From Ruegeria sp. ANG-S4 (GTDB lineage Bacteria; Pseudomonadota; Alphaproteobacteria; Rhodobacterales; Rhodobacteraceae), in the NCBI RefSeq assembly GCF_000814005.1, contig NZ_JWLK01000006.1, positions 1 through 64,000 of the forward strand: a stretch of 64,000 nt of DNA, written 5' to 3'. Position 1 is the first letter of the stretch, and each line of letters starts with the position of its first letter. The notes under the pieces were generated by a model. The model saw nothing but the letters and a program-made list of their open reading frames with translations. It was not told where the DNA came from and ran no database searches. Position numbers and translations under genes: made by a program. Positions 43,284 through 51,778 of this stretch are shown piece after piece.

Positions 43284-43937
43284 TCAGTACATTGTCTGGC
43301 GATACTCTCGCTCCAGATTTTCGTCCAACCTAAGTTGTTCCTCGGGATCGGTCGGTGCGCCAGATGTTTGATCCAGTATGATCTTCATTAGAGACGGTAC
43401 GTCGTCACGGTTCTGATGCTGATCGACATCCCAAAGTTTTGATCGGCGAAGAGCTTTCGCACAATGAATGAAGACTTCATCGACATGCACCGCGATGGCA
43501 ATTTTGGGAACTCGTTCATTTACGGCCATCATGGAAAGCAAATCAGGATCACGCGTGAGTTCCGCGTGACCATTTACCCTCATAGTGTCATCGAATCCGG
43601 GCACTAAGAATAGTAGGCCGACTTTGGAATTGGTCAGAATATTTGACAGTGTATCCAAACGGTTGTTGCCCGGTCTGTCGGGGATCAAGAGGGTCGTGTC
43701 ATCCAATATCTTTACGAACCCGCACGGATCACCTCTAGGACTTACGTCCGCAGAACCATCCGGTGATTGGGTACCGATACAAACAAATGGAGATCTTTCA
43801 ATAAACTTCCGCGCGTGCTCATCGATATGTTTCAGGCATTTTTTGATAGCGATTTCATGCGTTTCAGAGAACTGTGACCTCAGGTCAGTTTCATTTCGGA
43901 CTAGGAACGCAGTATTGAGTTTGCTGTTCTTGGGCAT
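43284..43937 (-). CDS. Pyridoxamine-5'-phosphate-oxidase-like FMN-binding protein
   Basis: 217 residues. The split-barrel flavin fold is recognised by SPFVCIGTQSPDGSADVSPR, the following LLIPDRPGNNRLDTLSNIL, and VGLLFLVPGFDDTMRVNGHA, all features of the MSMEG_1061-type family within the PNPOx superfamily. About 50 N-terminal residues precede the barrel. Members use FMN, F420 or haem; PGNNRLDTLSNIL is typical of the FMN-linked subgroup. The exact reaction is unknown. It stands alone with weak-GC flanks. Confidence 0.82.
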   Translation of the reverse strand: MPKNSKLNTAFLVRNETDLRSQFSETHEIAIKKCLKHIDEHARKFIERSPFVCIGTQSPDGSADVSPRGDPCGFVKILDDTTLLIPDRPGNNRLDTLSNILTNSKVGLLFLVPGFDDTMRVNGHAELTRDPDLLSMMAVNERVPKIAIAVHVDEVFIHCAKALRRSKLWDVDQHQNRDDVPSLMKIILDQTSGAPTDPEEQLRLDENLEREYRQTMY

Positions 43938-44227
43938 CTTACCTCCAAATACTGCTCAGATCAGCATGACGGGACGATTTGTTTCGGTGCAAAGCCTACG
44001 ATGCGAACGGACACGGGGGCAACTTGCAGGATCGGTCAATTTGGGATCGCTGCGTACGTTCACTGAATTCTAACACGTTGGTATGTTGCGGCATGAAATA
44101 ATGACGGAGGTCCCAAAAGAATAGGTCATAAAGCATTCGCTAACCGCAGTCCTTCGTTGCTATCTGCTTGGGATGCCTTTCCGCGAATACAGCCGCCATT
44201 AGATCTGCACCACTTTCGATTGTCCCT

Positions 44228-44884
44228 TCAGGTGTCCGATATCACGTCCGAAGCTTTGCGCTGGTGAGGAAAATCACCGGCGGCGATGTAGACTTCCTCC
44301 GCGACGGTAGACGTTCGACCGAGTACCTTGTTCCGGTGCGGATGACGCCCGAACCTCTCGATTACTTTGCGAACAGTTCTTTTCTGCCCATTCGCACCGT
44401 CGGCCAAAGGCGCCAAGGCCTTCGGCCACAGCGATGCCATTTCATCGACCAAACGGATTCACAAGTCGATCCGATCATGGTGGTCAGGCCCTTCACAATG
44501 GCCAATTGCGATGACATAGAACATCTGCTCCCATGGCGTCGACAGCGCGGCATAGTGCCCGTTGGTTATACCCTCCAAACATAATCGGCATGCCAAGATG
44601 TCCTGACCAAAAGCGGCGGGTGTATCCCGCCAGAGTGAACGGGGAAATTGATCTAATAGCAGGATCAGTGCCATCCTTCCTCTGGCAGTCTCGGACCATC
44701 CATCCAACTCGCCGCGAGCCCCGGCCTCGGTCAATTCGGCAAACTCGCTGCAGATTATTTCGTCCATGCCACCCTGCATGCGTTCGTCCCAGAACTGCAT
44801 GTGTGTTTGGGGGCTGTTCCAGTGCTCCGTATCGGGAAACCATAGGTCGAGAACTTGGGTCGCGCGAGAGTCTAGATCGTCCAT
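44228..44884 (-). pseudogene. DUF924-family gene interrupted by an in-frame TGA
   Basis: The minus strand encodes 141 residues (from ATG 44884) that match the first two thirds of DUF924: VLDLWFPDTEHW, LLLDQFPRSLWRDTPAAFGQ. The frame then meets TGA at 44459-44461, after DHHDRIDL. The same frame continues without shift for 77 more residues with the expected C-terminal part, including RKVIERFGRHPHRNKVLGR. One base change would restore a normal-length protein of about 218 residues. This is a nonsense mutation or a sequencing error. Function of the family is unknown. The truncated product would lack the conserved FGRxPHRN motif, so it is probably inactive. Confidence 0.8.
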
Positions 44885-45085
44885 CTTGCCATCCTGTAAA
44901 CTACAATCCGATTATGTCCGAAATTCTGATTTTGAAAAACAAACCCAGTTTCTTGGTGCAGCGGAACTCCCTGCGAACGCTTGCCTTCTGCAACTAACTC
45001 TTTTCCGCGTGTTCTAAATCATGAAAAACTTTGGAATTCGTCGGCACTGAGCAATACTAGGTTTGTGTCACCTGCGGAATGCTCC

Positions 45086-46426
45086 ATGGTCCCTTTTGCT
45101 AAGCCAATTACTAAGTTTACACGCGCTGGCGATGTTGCGATTGCCTACCAAGTAATTGGAGACGGACCCATTGATCTTATCTACATCTCTGGTTGGCTCC
45201 ATAATATCGAGATCGTTTGGGAACACCCTGGATACCGAAAGTTTCTCGAGGGATTAGCCGAGAAATGCCGAGTCATCATCTTTGATAAACGCGGTACCGG
45301 TATGTCGGATCGCAACGTTGGAGCGCCGACGCTGGAAGAACGCGCGGAAGACATTCGAGCAGTCATGTCTGCTGTTGGCAGCACCAAGGCTGCAATTTTC
45401 GGAATAAGCGAAGGGGGAGCCATGACTGCCGTCTTCGCAGCTTGTTATCCGGAAATGGTCAGCTCGATAGTTATGATTGGTAGCCGCCCCTGCGACGCAT
45501 GGAAACCTGATTGGCCACGAGGCCGACGCCGTGCGGAATTCGAGAATGACCTCAAACAACTCGAAGCCAGTTGGGGCGATCTCGGTCACGAGTTAGAGTG
45601 GGCGGCCCCTTCCGTTAAGGACGAACCAGAAGAACAGGCGTTTTTCAACAAGCTACTTACACAGTCGGCGAGCCCGAGTTCAGCCATTGCCATCACGCGT
45701 CTGAACTACGAAATCGACTACAGGTCGGTCCTCCCAGCAATCGAAGCTCCTGCGCTGATCCTTCATCCTGAAAAGGATATCGCAGTTTCTGTAGAAGACG
45801 GTAAATACCTCGCCGAGAATATTAGAAATGCTAGCTTTGAATTCGTTGACAACTCAGATCACCTTCCATGGATCGGGGATACCAGCGGTATTGTTCGACA
45901 AATCACTGATTTCGTCTGTAATGCCACCTCTGAGACAAGGGAAACCCGTGTCCTGTCTACAATTCTTATGACCGATATCGAAGGGTCAACTGCTATAGCA
46001 TCGCGCATTGGCGACGAAAACTGGAAAAACACTATTGAGGAGCACGAAGCGGCAGCGGCTCGGGCGATTGCTCGGTACGACGGCGCTCTGATCAAAACCA
46101 TGGGTGACGGGGTACTCGCAACTTTCACGGGCCCTAGCCGCGCGATTGCGTGTGCCAACGACATTAAAACAAAGGCATCGGACCTTGGTCTGGTCGTACG
46201 TGCCGGTATCCATACTGGTGAGTGCCTAAGACGGGATAACGATGTTTCTGGTTTGGCAGTTACCATTGCCGCACGAATTCTTGAGTTCGTACCGGGAGGT
46301 GAAACATGGGTTTCTGGTGTGGTTAGAAGCCTGGTCGTGGGTTCGGGCTTGCAGTTTGAACCAATCGGAGAAAGGCAACTAAAGGGTGTCCCCGACAAAT
46401 GGCCTTTGTTCAAGGTCGAAAACTAG
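45086..46426 (+). CDS. Alpha/beta-hydrolase fused to class III nucleotidyl cyclase
   Basis: 446 residues. The N-terminal half is an alpha/beta hydrolase: IDLIYISGWLHNIEIVWEHP, nucleophile elbow AAIFGISEGGAM, acid in LHPEKD and His in VDNSDHLPW. The C-terminal half (from about 290) is a class III cyclase: first metal site LMTDIEGSTAIASR, Lys and second metal site IKTMGDGVLATF, and DVSGLAVTIAARI with the transition-state Arg. The usual Asn four residues before that Arg is Thr. Adenylate cyclase activity is likely but should be tested. The ATG at 45086 is taken; in-frame starts exist back to 44981. Such hydrolase-cyclase fusions are known from alphaproteobacteria, with unclear signal. Confidence 0.85.
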   Translation: MVPFAKPITKFTRAGDVAIAYQVIGDGPIDLIYISGWLHNIEIVWEHPGYRKFLEGLAEKCRVIIFDKRGTGMSDRNVGAPTLEERAEDIRAVMSAVGSTKAAIFGISEGGAMTAVFAACYPEMVSSIVMIGSRPCDAWKPDWPRGRRRAEFENDLKQLEASWGDLGHELEWAAPSVKDEPEEQAFFNKLLTQSASPSSAIAITRLNYEIDYRSVLPAIEAPALILHPEKDIAVSVEDGKYLAENIRNASFEFVDNSDHLPWIGDTSGIVRQITDFVCNATSETRETRVLSTILMTDIEGSTAIASRIGDENWKNTIEEHEAAAARAIARYDGALIKTMGDGVLATFTGPSRAIACANDIKTKASDLGLVVRAGIHTGECLRRDNDVSGLAVTIAARILEFVPGGETWVSGVVRSLVVGSGLQFEPIGERQLKGVPDKWPLFKVEN

Positions 46427-46471
46427 TTTTCCTATTTCTCTCAATTCAACGTCTGATTAGGGCTCGCAGCG

Positions 46472-46498
46472 GTCATCTGACTGTTTTTCTCAGATGAC
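46472..46498. repeat. Perfect 9-bp inverted repeat upstream of the recombinase module
   Basis: GTCATCTGA at 46472-46480 pairs with TCAGATGAC at 46490-46498 around a T-rich nine-base loop. It lies between the cyclase gene and the DUF3489 gene. The T tract is in the loop and not after the stem, so a terminator is doubtful; it may be a protein-binding or recombination site. Confidence 0.4.
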
Positions 46499-46672
46499 GG
46501 CTTTCCTGCGGTAAGCGGTCATTCTCCCACTGGACTTGTGAGCCAAACGGAGCGGTACTGTCCATGTCGCAACGCACCCAATACTACGCCGCGCCTTTTG
46601 CGCCCGGGTCCCCGGGCTCTCCTCGGTAGCAGGGTTCCTTTCAGCCTGCGTGAACCAAAAGGAGAAGAGCAA

Positions 46673-46939
46673 ATGGCAAAATCATCTAAGCCAAAAACCA
46701 AGAAAGAAGAGCTCATTCAGATGTTGACCCGGAAAGCCGGGGCGGATGTGGCTATGATCAGCGACAAGCTCGGCTGGCAGGCGCACACGACGCGGGCGGC
46801 GCTGACAGGTCTGCGCAAGGCGGGCTACGAGGTTCTGGGCGAGAAGCCATATGAGGGCAAGCCCAAACGCTACCGGATCTCGGCTACGTCCGCCCAAACA
46901 GGCGAGATTGCAGGCGCCGAAATGACCGATGCCCGGTAA
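46673..46939 (+). CDS. DUF3489 protein, first gene of the recombinase module
   Basis: 88 residues. The family core is KKEELIQMLTRKAGADVAMI, LGWQAHTTRAALTGLRKAGY, then EVLGEKPYEGKPKRYRI. It reads as a small winged-helix-like DNA-binding protein: helices, a recognition-type TTRAALTGLRKAG, and a beta hairpin. The N-terminus is Lys-rich. AAAAGGAG precedes the ATG at good spacing; the frame is open to 46538 without such a site. It overlaps the DUF2924 gene by 11 bp. The three genes DUF3489, DUF2924 and recombinase occur together in many alphaproteobacteria; the role of the two small ones is unknown. Confidence 0.88.
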   Translation: MAKSSKPKTKKEELIQMLTRKAGADVAMISDKLGWQAHTTRAALTGLRKAGYEVLGEKPYEGKPKRYRISATSAQTGEIAGAEMTDAR

Positions 46940-47339
46940 GCCGGATCCGGATCGACCGCTGGCAATTGGTGCCTGGGAAGAGGCTTTCGGGTCTTCTCCG
47001 CCGCCATACCTGTCCGTGGCGTTCATGCGCAAGGCGGTGGCTTATGAAGAGCAGTGCCGCTCTTCGGGCGGTCTACCGGCGGCGACACGGCGCAAGCTGC
47101 GACAGATCGCAGAAGGCAAAGGGATTGCACCTGTCAGCAGCGGCGACCTTCGATCCGGCGCGCACCTCGTCCGAGAATGGAATGGCCGAACTTATCAGGT
47201 AGAGGTGACCGAGCGCGGATATCATATGGATGGTAAAGACTGGCCGTCGCTCTCGGCCATCGCAAAGCACATCACTGGCACCACCTGGTCTGGTCCCCGG
47301 TTCTTCGGCCTGACCCGCAGGGCAGGGGGCGGCAGATGA
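46929..47339 (+). CDS. DUF2924 protein, second gene of the recombinase module
   Basis: 136 residues. Recognisable DUF2924 features: PPPYLSVAFMRKAVAYEEQC in the N-terminal helical half, then LVREWNGRTYQVEVTERGYH and the C-terminal WPSLSAIAKHITGTTWSGPR followed by FFGLTRR. The C-terminal half resembles a compact DNA-binding fold of the type found next to recombinases. It begins inside the DUF3489 gene and ends 4 bp into the recombinase gene (ATGA), so the three are co-translated. Confidence 0.88.
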   Translation: MPGKPDPDRPLAIGAWEEAFGSSPPPYLSVAFMRKAVAYEEQCRSSGGLPAATRRKLRQIAEGKGIAPVSSGDLRSGAHLVREWNGRTYQVEVTERGYHMDGKDWPSLSAIAKHITGTTWSGPRFFGLTRRAGGGR

Positions 47340-48976
47340 AGAAGGTTCGCTGCGCCATCTACACCCGCAAAAGCTCGGAAGATGGTCTGGAACAGGAGTT
47401 CAACTCGCTGCATGCCCAGCGGGAGGCCTGTGCTGCTTACATCGCCAGTCAGAAACATGAAGGCTGGCTTTTGGTGCGAGACCATTACTACGACGGCGGG
47501 CTGTCCGGAGGATCGCTGGAACGCCCGGCCTTGCAGCAGCTACTGGCGGATATCCGGGATGGGAAGATCGACCAGATCGTCGTATACAAGATTGACCGCC
47601 TGACCCGGTCGCTGGCCGACTTCGCCAAGATTGTCGATATCCTGGATGCCGCCGGCGCCTCTTTCGTCTCGGTCACGCAGTCGTTCAACACGGCGACCAG
47701 CATGGGACGTCTGACGCTGAACATGCTGCTCAGTTTCGCCCAGTTCGAACGCGAGGTGACGGCGGAACGAATTCGGGACAAGATAGCAGCCTCGAAACGC
47801 CGCGGGCTTTGGATGGGCGGGCAGGTGCCGATGGGGTATGATCCGGATGGCAGGACGCTGAAGGTCAACGAACGCGAAGCCGAGACGATCCGAACGCTCT
47901 ACGCGCTTTACGAGCAGTACGGTTTCATCCGGGTGGTGAAAGAGAAGGGCGATGTGCTAGGGTTGCGCACCCGGCGCAGAACACTGTCTTCTGGTGAGAT
48001 CCGTGGCGGCGGCGCCTTCGACCGCGGGCATATCCATCACATCCTGACGAACCCGGTCTATGCGGGGCGGATCCGGCACAAAGATCAAGTGCATGAGGGT
48101 CAGCATGACGCGATCATTGCCCCCGACCGATGGGACGCGGTTCAGCTCAGGTTGCAAGGGATGGCTTCCCGAATACGCTTGAGAAAGGCGCCGCGCCGCG
48201 TGTCGCTGCTCTGCGGGAAGATCTTCGATGAAACCGGAGACCGTCTGACGCCCTCGCATTCACGAACAAAAAAGGGTACCCGTTTGCGCTACTATGTCTC
48301 GCACCGGTTGATCGCGCGCAGCGGGGAGGAGAACCTTGATGGCTGGCGCCTGCCGGCGGATCATCTCGAGGCCCAGGTCGGCAATCTTGCGCGCGGCCAT
48401 CTTGCCAGCCCGACATTTGCAGGGCGTCTCTGCCCACAGTCCGGCGCCGGTGAGATCGCCCGGGTTCTCCACAAACTTACGGACCTGACCTCAGGGCCGA
48501 ATGTCAAAGACATCCTCTCGCTCGTCGAATGCATCGAGATTGCGCCGGGTAAAGTCATGCTCAAGCTCGATTCCAAAGCCGTCGCGGTTGCTCTGGATAT
48601 CGACATCACTGCAATGGACGCAATTGCGCTCCAGCTCGAAGCGCCTTTCCAGCTACGGAAGCGTGGCGTTGAGACGAAGATTATTCTGGCCGAAACTCCA
48701 GTTGGGAAAGACGAGGCTTTGATACGGAACATAGCGCTCGCACATCACTGGATGGAGCGGATCAAGGCGGGTGAGACCTTTGGCGATATCGCTAGAAACG
48801 ACGGCATCTCCAAACGACGCGTTCAGCACATGATTGATCTTGCCTTCCTCGCACCAGATATCATTCACGACGTTCTGACGGGCAAACAGCCCCTCGGCTT
48901 TACGTCCGACTGGTGCAAGTCGCGAACCCTGCCATCAGACTGGCAGGACCAGCGCGCGCTTCTCGCGACTCTCTGA
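47336..48976 (+). CDS. Large serine site-specific recombinase
   Basis: 546 residues. The resolvase domain has CAIYTRKSSEDGLEQEFNSL, where the first Ser after the Arg is the expected nucleophile, then YKIDRLTRSLADFAKIVDIL and SFAQFEREVTAERIRDKIAA. The PF07508-type recombinase domain runs about 170-290 (IRTLYALYEQYGFIRVVKEK, HHILTNPVYAGRI). The zinc ribbon expected next (paired CxxC) is replaced by LLCGKIFDETGDRL with only one Cys, and the tail (about 350-546) holds a helix-turn-helix-like GDIARNDGISKRRVQHMI. All catalytic residues of the resolvase part seem intact. It ends 172 bp from the 3' end of tRNA-Gln. Confidence 0.9.
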   Translation: MKKVRCAIYTRKSSEDGLEQEFNSLHAQREACAAYIASQKHEGWLLVRDHYYDGGLSGGSLERPALQQLLADIRDGKIDQIVVYKIDRLTRSLADFAKIVDILDAAGASFVSVTQSFNTATSMGRLTLNMLLSFAQFEREVTAERIRDKIAASKRRGLWMGGQVPMGYDPDGRTLKVNEREAETIRTLYALYEQYGFIRVVKEKGDVLGLRTRRRTLSSGEIRGGGAFDRGHIHHILTNPVYAGRIRHKDQVHEGQHDAIIAPDRWDAVQLRLQGMASRIRLRKAPRRVSLLCGKIFDETGDRLTPSHSRTKKGTRLRYYVSHRLIARSGEENLDGWRLPADHLEAQVGNLARGHLASPTFAGRLCPQSGAGEIARVLHKLTDLTSGPNVKDILSLVECIEIAPGKVMLKLDSKAVAVALDIDITAMDAIALQLEAPFQLRKRGVETKIILAETPVGKDEALIRNIALAHHWMERIKAGETFGDIARNDGISKRRVQHMIDLAFLAPDIIHDVLTGKQPLGFTSDWCKSRTLPSDWQDQRALLATL

Positions 48977-49148
48977 TCCACCAAACCGACACCTGCTACC
49001 GCGAAAATGCCGAGCGCAGACTTTCGGAGATTTGCGGCCGTGTACCGGCACGGTCCACGGTCTGCGCGATTGCGCCGCGCCGCTAACCCACGGATAATGC
49101 TCGGCTATTCGAAGTTCACCTTTTATGGTTTGGAGAAGGGGGAGTGGT

Positions 49149-49223
49149 TGGCTGGGGTGGTAGGATTCGAACCTACGATACACGGTACCAAAAACCGCTG
49201 CCTTACCACTTGGCTACACCCCA
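49149..49223 (-). tRNA. tRNA-Gln (anticodon TTG)
   Basis: 75 nt on the minus strand. The acceptor stem TGGGGTG pairs with CACCCCA, followed by a discriminator G and an encoded CCA. The anticodon stem GCGGT/ACCGT closes the seven-base loop TTTTGGT with anticodon TTG, which reads CAA glutamine codons. The T arm is GTAGG-TTCGAAT-CCTAC. The 3' end faces the recombinase module. No second copy of the 3' end is found on the other side of the module. Confidence 0.95.
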
Positions 49224-49587
49224 ACGGTGAGCGGCTGTCTACGACTGTTGCATTCTGGGTTCAAGAGCTTTTTCAGCAAAAAACCATCCGACAAGGCAAA
49301 ATGTTCGCGAGGTAACAATAGGCCCGGCTTCTGTGGTCCATTCACTCGGATTGGCCCCTTCATTGGCTTTGATCAGTGGCCGATTTTACTCAGAACATTA
49401 ACTCTTTCGAGATTGGCTTAAGTGGGATTGCACCGTCACTGTAAAAGATGAGATTTCGCGGATTTTCCAGTTGCGCGGCATTCTGTTAAAGTATTGAAAG
49501 AATGAGAAAATTAACGCTTCGGGTTGACTTAATTGACTGAGCGTGTACCTGTATTGAACCCGAATGCGATACTCAAGGGATTGGCAC
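49224..49587. other. Intergenic region between tRNA-Gln and ferritin
   Basis: About 360 bases with no supported gene. It must contain both divergent promoters. The ferritin-proximal 150 bases are AT-rich. I did not find a convincing iron-box palindrome. Confidence 0.4.
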
Positions 49588-50085
49588 ATGAACCTTCATC
49601 AGAAAGTCGCAGAAGCGCTGAACAAGCAGATCAATAACGAGTTGCACGCATCTTACACGTACCTCGCAATGGCGGCCTATTTTGAAGGGCAGGACTTGCC
49701 GGGGTTTGCCAGCTGGTTCCGGGGGCATTCCGCCGAAGAAGGCACGCACGCCATGCGGATTTTCGACTTCATTGCCAAACGCGGCGGGCGGATCGAGTTG
49801 GAAGGTATCAATAAGCCGCAGACAGACTACGCGTCACCCGTGGATGTTTTGGAGCAGTCGCTGGCGCAGGAAAAAACCGTGACGGGACAAATCAATGCCC
49901 TGTTCGAACTTGCGCATGAGGTCAAGGAATACAGTACGCAGAACATGTTGAACTGGTTTTTGGCCGAGCAGATCGAGGAAGAGGATTTGTTTTCGACGAT
50001 CCTGGATAAGGCACGAGCGGCCAGCGACGACCGTTGGAACCTTTTGCTGCTGGACAAGGAATTGGCGCAACGCGGCGAAGCGTAG
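49588..50085 (+). CDS. Ferritin
   Basis: 165 residues, the normal size of a bacterial non-haem ferritin. The ferroxidase site is seen in NNELHASYTYLAMAAYFEGQ (Glu 17, Tyr 24) and GHSAEEGTHAMRIFDFIAKR (Glu 50, His 53), plus QSLAQEKTVTGQIN (Glu near 94) and NWFLAEQIEEEDLF (Glu and Gln near 126). It stores iron in a 24-mer in the cytoplasm. The haem-ligating Met of bacterioferritin is not evident. The ATG at 49588 has AAGGGA at normal spacing; an earlier ATG at 49564 lacks one. Confidence 0.92.
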   Translation: MNLHQKVAEALNKQINNELHASYTYLAMAAYFEGQDLPGFASWFRGHSAEEGTHAMRIFDFIAKRGGRIELEGINKPQTDYASPVDVLEQSLAQEKTVTGQINALFELAHEVKEYSTQNMLNWFLAEQIEEEDLFSTILDKARAASDDRWNLLLLDKELAQRGEA

Positions 50086-50101
50086 ACCGGCGCTGCGGGC
50101 T

Positions 50102-50605
50102 CTATTCTCGAATCTCCGACGCATCAACGCCCCAGAGGTTGGATTTGAGCGTCCACCCACGGTATCCGCCGGCGGATACGCGGCACCAGTCGGGTGTGCA
50201 CGCCCCCAACCGGGCCACGACGCCGGTTTCGAAATGTGCGTTGATCTGTGAATTTGGGTCGGGCGTGGCATAAACCGGCAGCAGATCGGTTTCGATCAAA
50301 ACGGTTCGAACACCGGAAAGCAGGGCGTAGTGCACCCATCCGCCGGCACCGTCCCGGTCCTGAACCTTACGCCAGTTTCCATATTCCGCGGTGATTTGCA
50401 GGGGCATGCCGCGCCGCTTGAACACCCAATCGATTCGATGTGTCAGGGACGGGCCGCGCCGAACATTGCCTTCGGCGGCTTTCATTGAAACGTATCGTGG
50501 CAACGGCAGGTTTGTTACTTGGCCACGCGCATCCTGGGCGCTGGCCACGGTTGTTCCCAGCGCGACACCAAATGCGAACGTAGCCGCCAAACAAAGGCGT
50601 TTCAC
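50102..50605 (-). CDS. Secreted SH3-domain protein (SH3_4 type)
   Basis: 167 residues from a GTG start that leads directly into a signal peptide (VKRLCLAATFAFGVALGTTV, ASAQ). Two bacterial SH3-like modules follow: GNVRRGPSLTHRIDWVFKRR with GNWRKVQDRDGAGGWVHYAL, then DLLPVYATPDPNSQINAHFE with DWCRVSAGGYRGWTLKSNLW. This is the common alphaproteobacterial periplasmic protein of the PF06347 family; some bind cell-wall peptides, but function is largely unknown. The start is unsure: the frame stays open to 50743, with an ATG at 50683 that has no good ribosome site. It diverges from the 2-hydroxyacid dehydrogenase gene. Confidence 0.8.
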   Translation of the reverse strand: MKRLCLAATFAFGVALGTTVASAQDARGQVTNLPLPRYVSMKAAEGNVRRGPSLTHRIDWVFKRRGMPLQITAEYGNWRKVQDRDGAGGWVHYALLSGVRTVLIETDLLPVYATPDPNSQINAHFETGVVARLGACTPDWCRVSAGGYRGWTLKSNLWGVDASEIRE

Positions 50606-50761
50606 CAAAAAAATAGCACTCACTGCCTGCCTGCTCGTATGCCTGTTTGTCGTGCTTCGAAAAAAGGTTGCTTCAACACTCATGGGGTTCTTGTGCCCCG
50701 TCTGTTCCTGCGCCACGATGCCATGGCGCGCATCTGATTGCAAAGCGGTAGGAGGACTGAG

Positions 50762-51748
50762 GTGCCAAGAGAACGTCTGAGTGTTGTCGTTACGCGACGG
50801 TTGCCCGAGGCGGTTGAAACCCGGTTGAGCGAGCTATTCGATGTGAAGCTGCGCGAGACAGATGAACCGATGACGCGCGAGGAACTGACCGCCGCCGTCA
50901 AGCAAGCGGATGTGCTTGTTCCAACGATCACGGACGCGATTGATGCCGGTGTTTTGGGGCAGGCCGGGGAAAAGCTGCGCCTGATTGCCAATTATGGGGC
51001 AGGGGTCGACAACATTGACGTCTCAACTGCAAGGCAACGGGGCATTCTTGTCTCGAATACGCCGGGTGTTTTGACTGACGATACCGCGGACATGACCATG
51101 GCGTTGATCCTTGCCGTCACGCGCCGCTTTCCAGAAGGTGTGAACCTGATGCAAAAAGGCGATTGGAGCGGCTGGGCACCAACTGCTTTGCTTGGTGGAC
51201 GGATCGGGGGGCGCCGCCTGGGGATTCTTGGAATGGGCCGCATTGGGCAGGCTGTTGCACGCCGCGCCAAGGCGTTCGGAATGCAGGTCCACTATCATAA
51301 CCGCCGCAGATTGCGCGCCGAGATCGAAGACGACCTGGAAGCCACGTATTGGGACAGTCTCGACCAGATGGTTGCGCGGATGGATGTGTTGACGATCCAT
51401 TGCCCATCGACACCTTCCACATTTCACCTTATGAATGCGCGGCGGTTGAAGCTGATGAAACCTTCGGCGGTGATCGTGAATACCTCGCGCGGTGAGGTTA
51501 TCGACGAGAACGCGCTGACCCGCATGATCCGCGCGGACGAGATCGCAGGTGCCGGACTTGACGTGTACGAGCATGGCACGGATGTGAATCCACGGTTGCG
51601 GCAATTGCCGAACGTGGTTCTGCTGCCGCATATGGGTTCGGCCACGCTGGAAGGCCGGATCGAGATGGGCGAGAAAGTCATCATCAACATCAAGACATTC
51701 GAGGACGGCCACCGCCCACCGGATCAGGTCGTGCCTGCGATGCTGTGA
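50762..51748 (+). CDS. D-2-hydroxyacid dehydrogenase (glyoxylate reductase type)
   Basis: 328 residues. The NAD(P) site is LGILGMGRIGQAVARRAKAF, with HNRRR after strand two favouring NADP. Catalytic residues: Arg in VIVNTSRGEVIDENAL, Glu in AGAGLDVYEHGTD, and His in VVLLPHMGSAT. The N-terminal substrate domain has LIANYGAGVDNIDVSTARQR. It reduces glyoxylate, hydroxypyruvate or a similar 2-oxoacid. The GTG at 50762 has GGAGGA right upstream. The FAD-linked oxidase gene follows 30 bp later, probably in one transcript, so together they may interconvert a 2-hydroxyacid and 2-oxoacid. Confidence 0.9.
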   Translation: MPRERLSVVVTRRLPEAVETRLSELFDVKLRETDEPMTREELTAAVKQADVLVPTITDAIDAGVLGQAGEKLRLIANYGAGVDNIDVSTARQRGILVSNTPGVLTDDTADMTMALILAVTRRFPEGVNLMQKGDWSGWAPTALLGGRIGGRRLGILGMGRIGQAVARRAKAFGMQVHYHNRRRLRAEIEDDLEATYWDSLDQMVARMDVLTIHCPSTPSTFHLMNARRLKLMKPSAVIVNTSRGEVIDENALTRMIRADEIAGAGLDVYEHGTDVNPRLRQLPNVVLLPHMGSATLEGRIEMGEKVIINIKTFEDGHRPPDQVVPAML

Positions 51749-51778
51749 ACACTAACTGAGCTCACGGGGAGAATAGGA

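Noticed and set aside
44459-44461. TGA as a selenocysteine codon in DUF924
   Set aside because: DUF924 is not a known selenoprotein family, no conserved Cys is expected there, and no SECIS-like hairpin was noticed.
46427-49223. Prophage or integrative element with att sites at tRNA-Gln
   Set aside because: No phage genes, no cargo, and no duplicated tRNA 3' end on the far side; a serine recombinase does not usually use tRNA attB sites.
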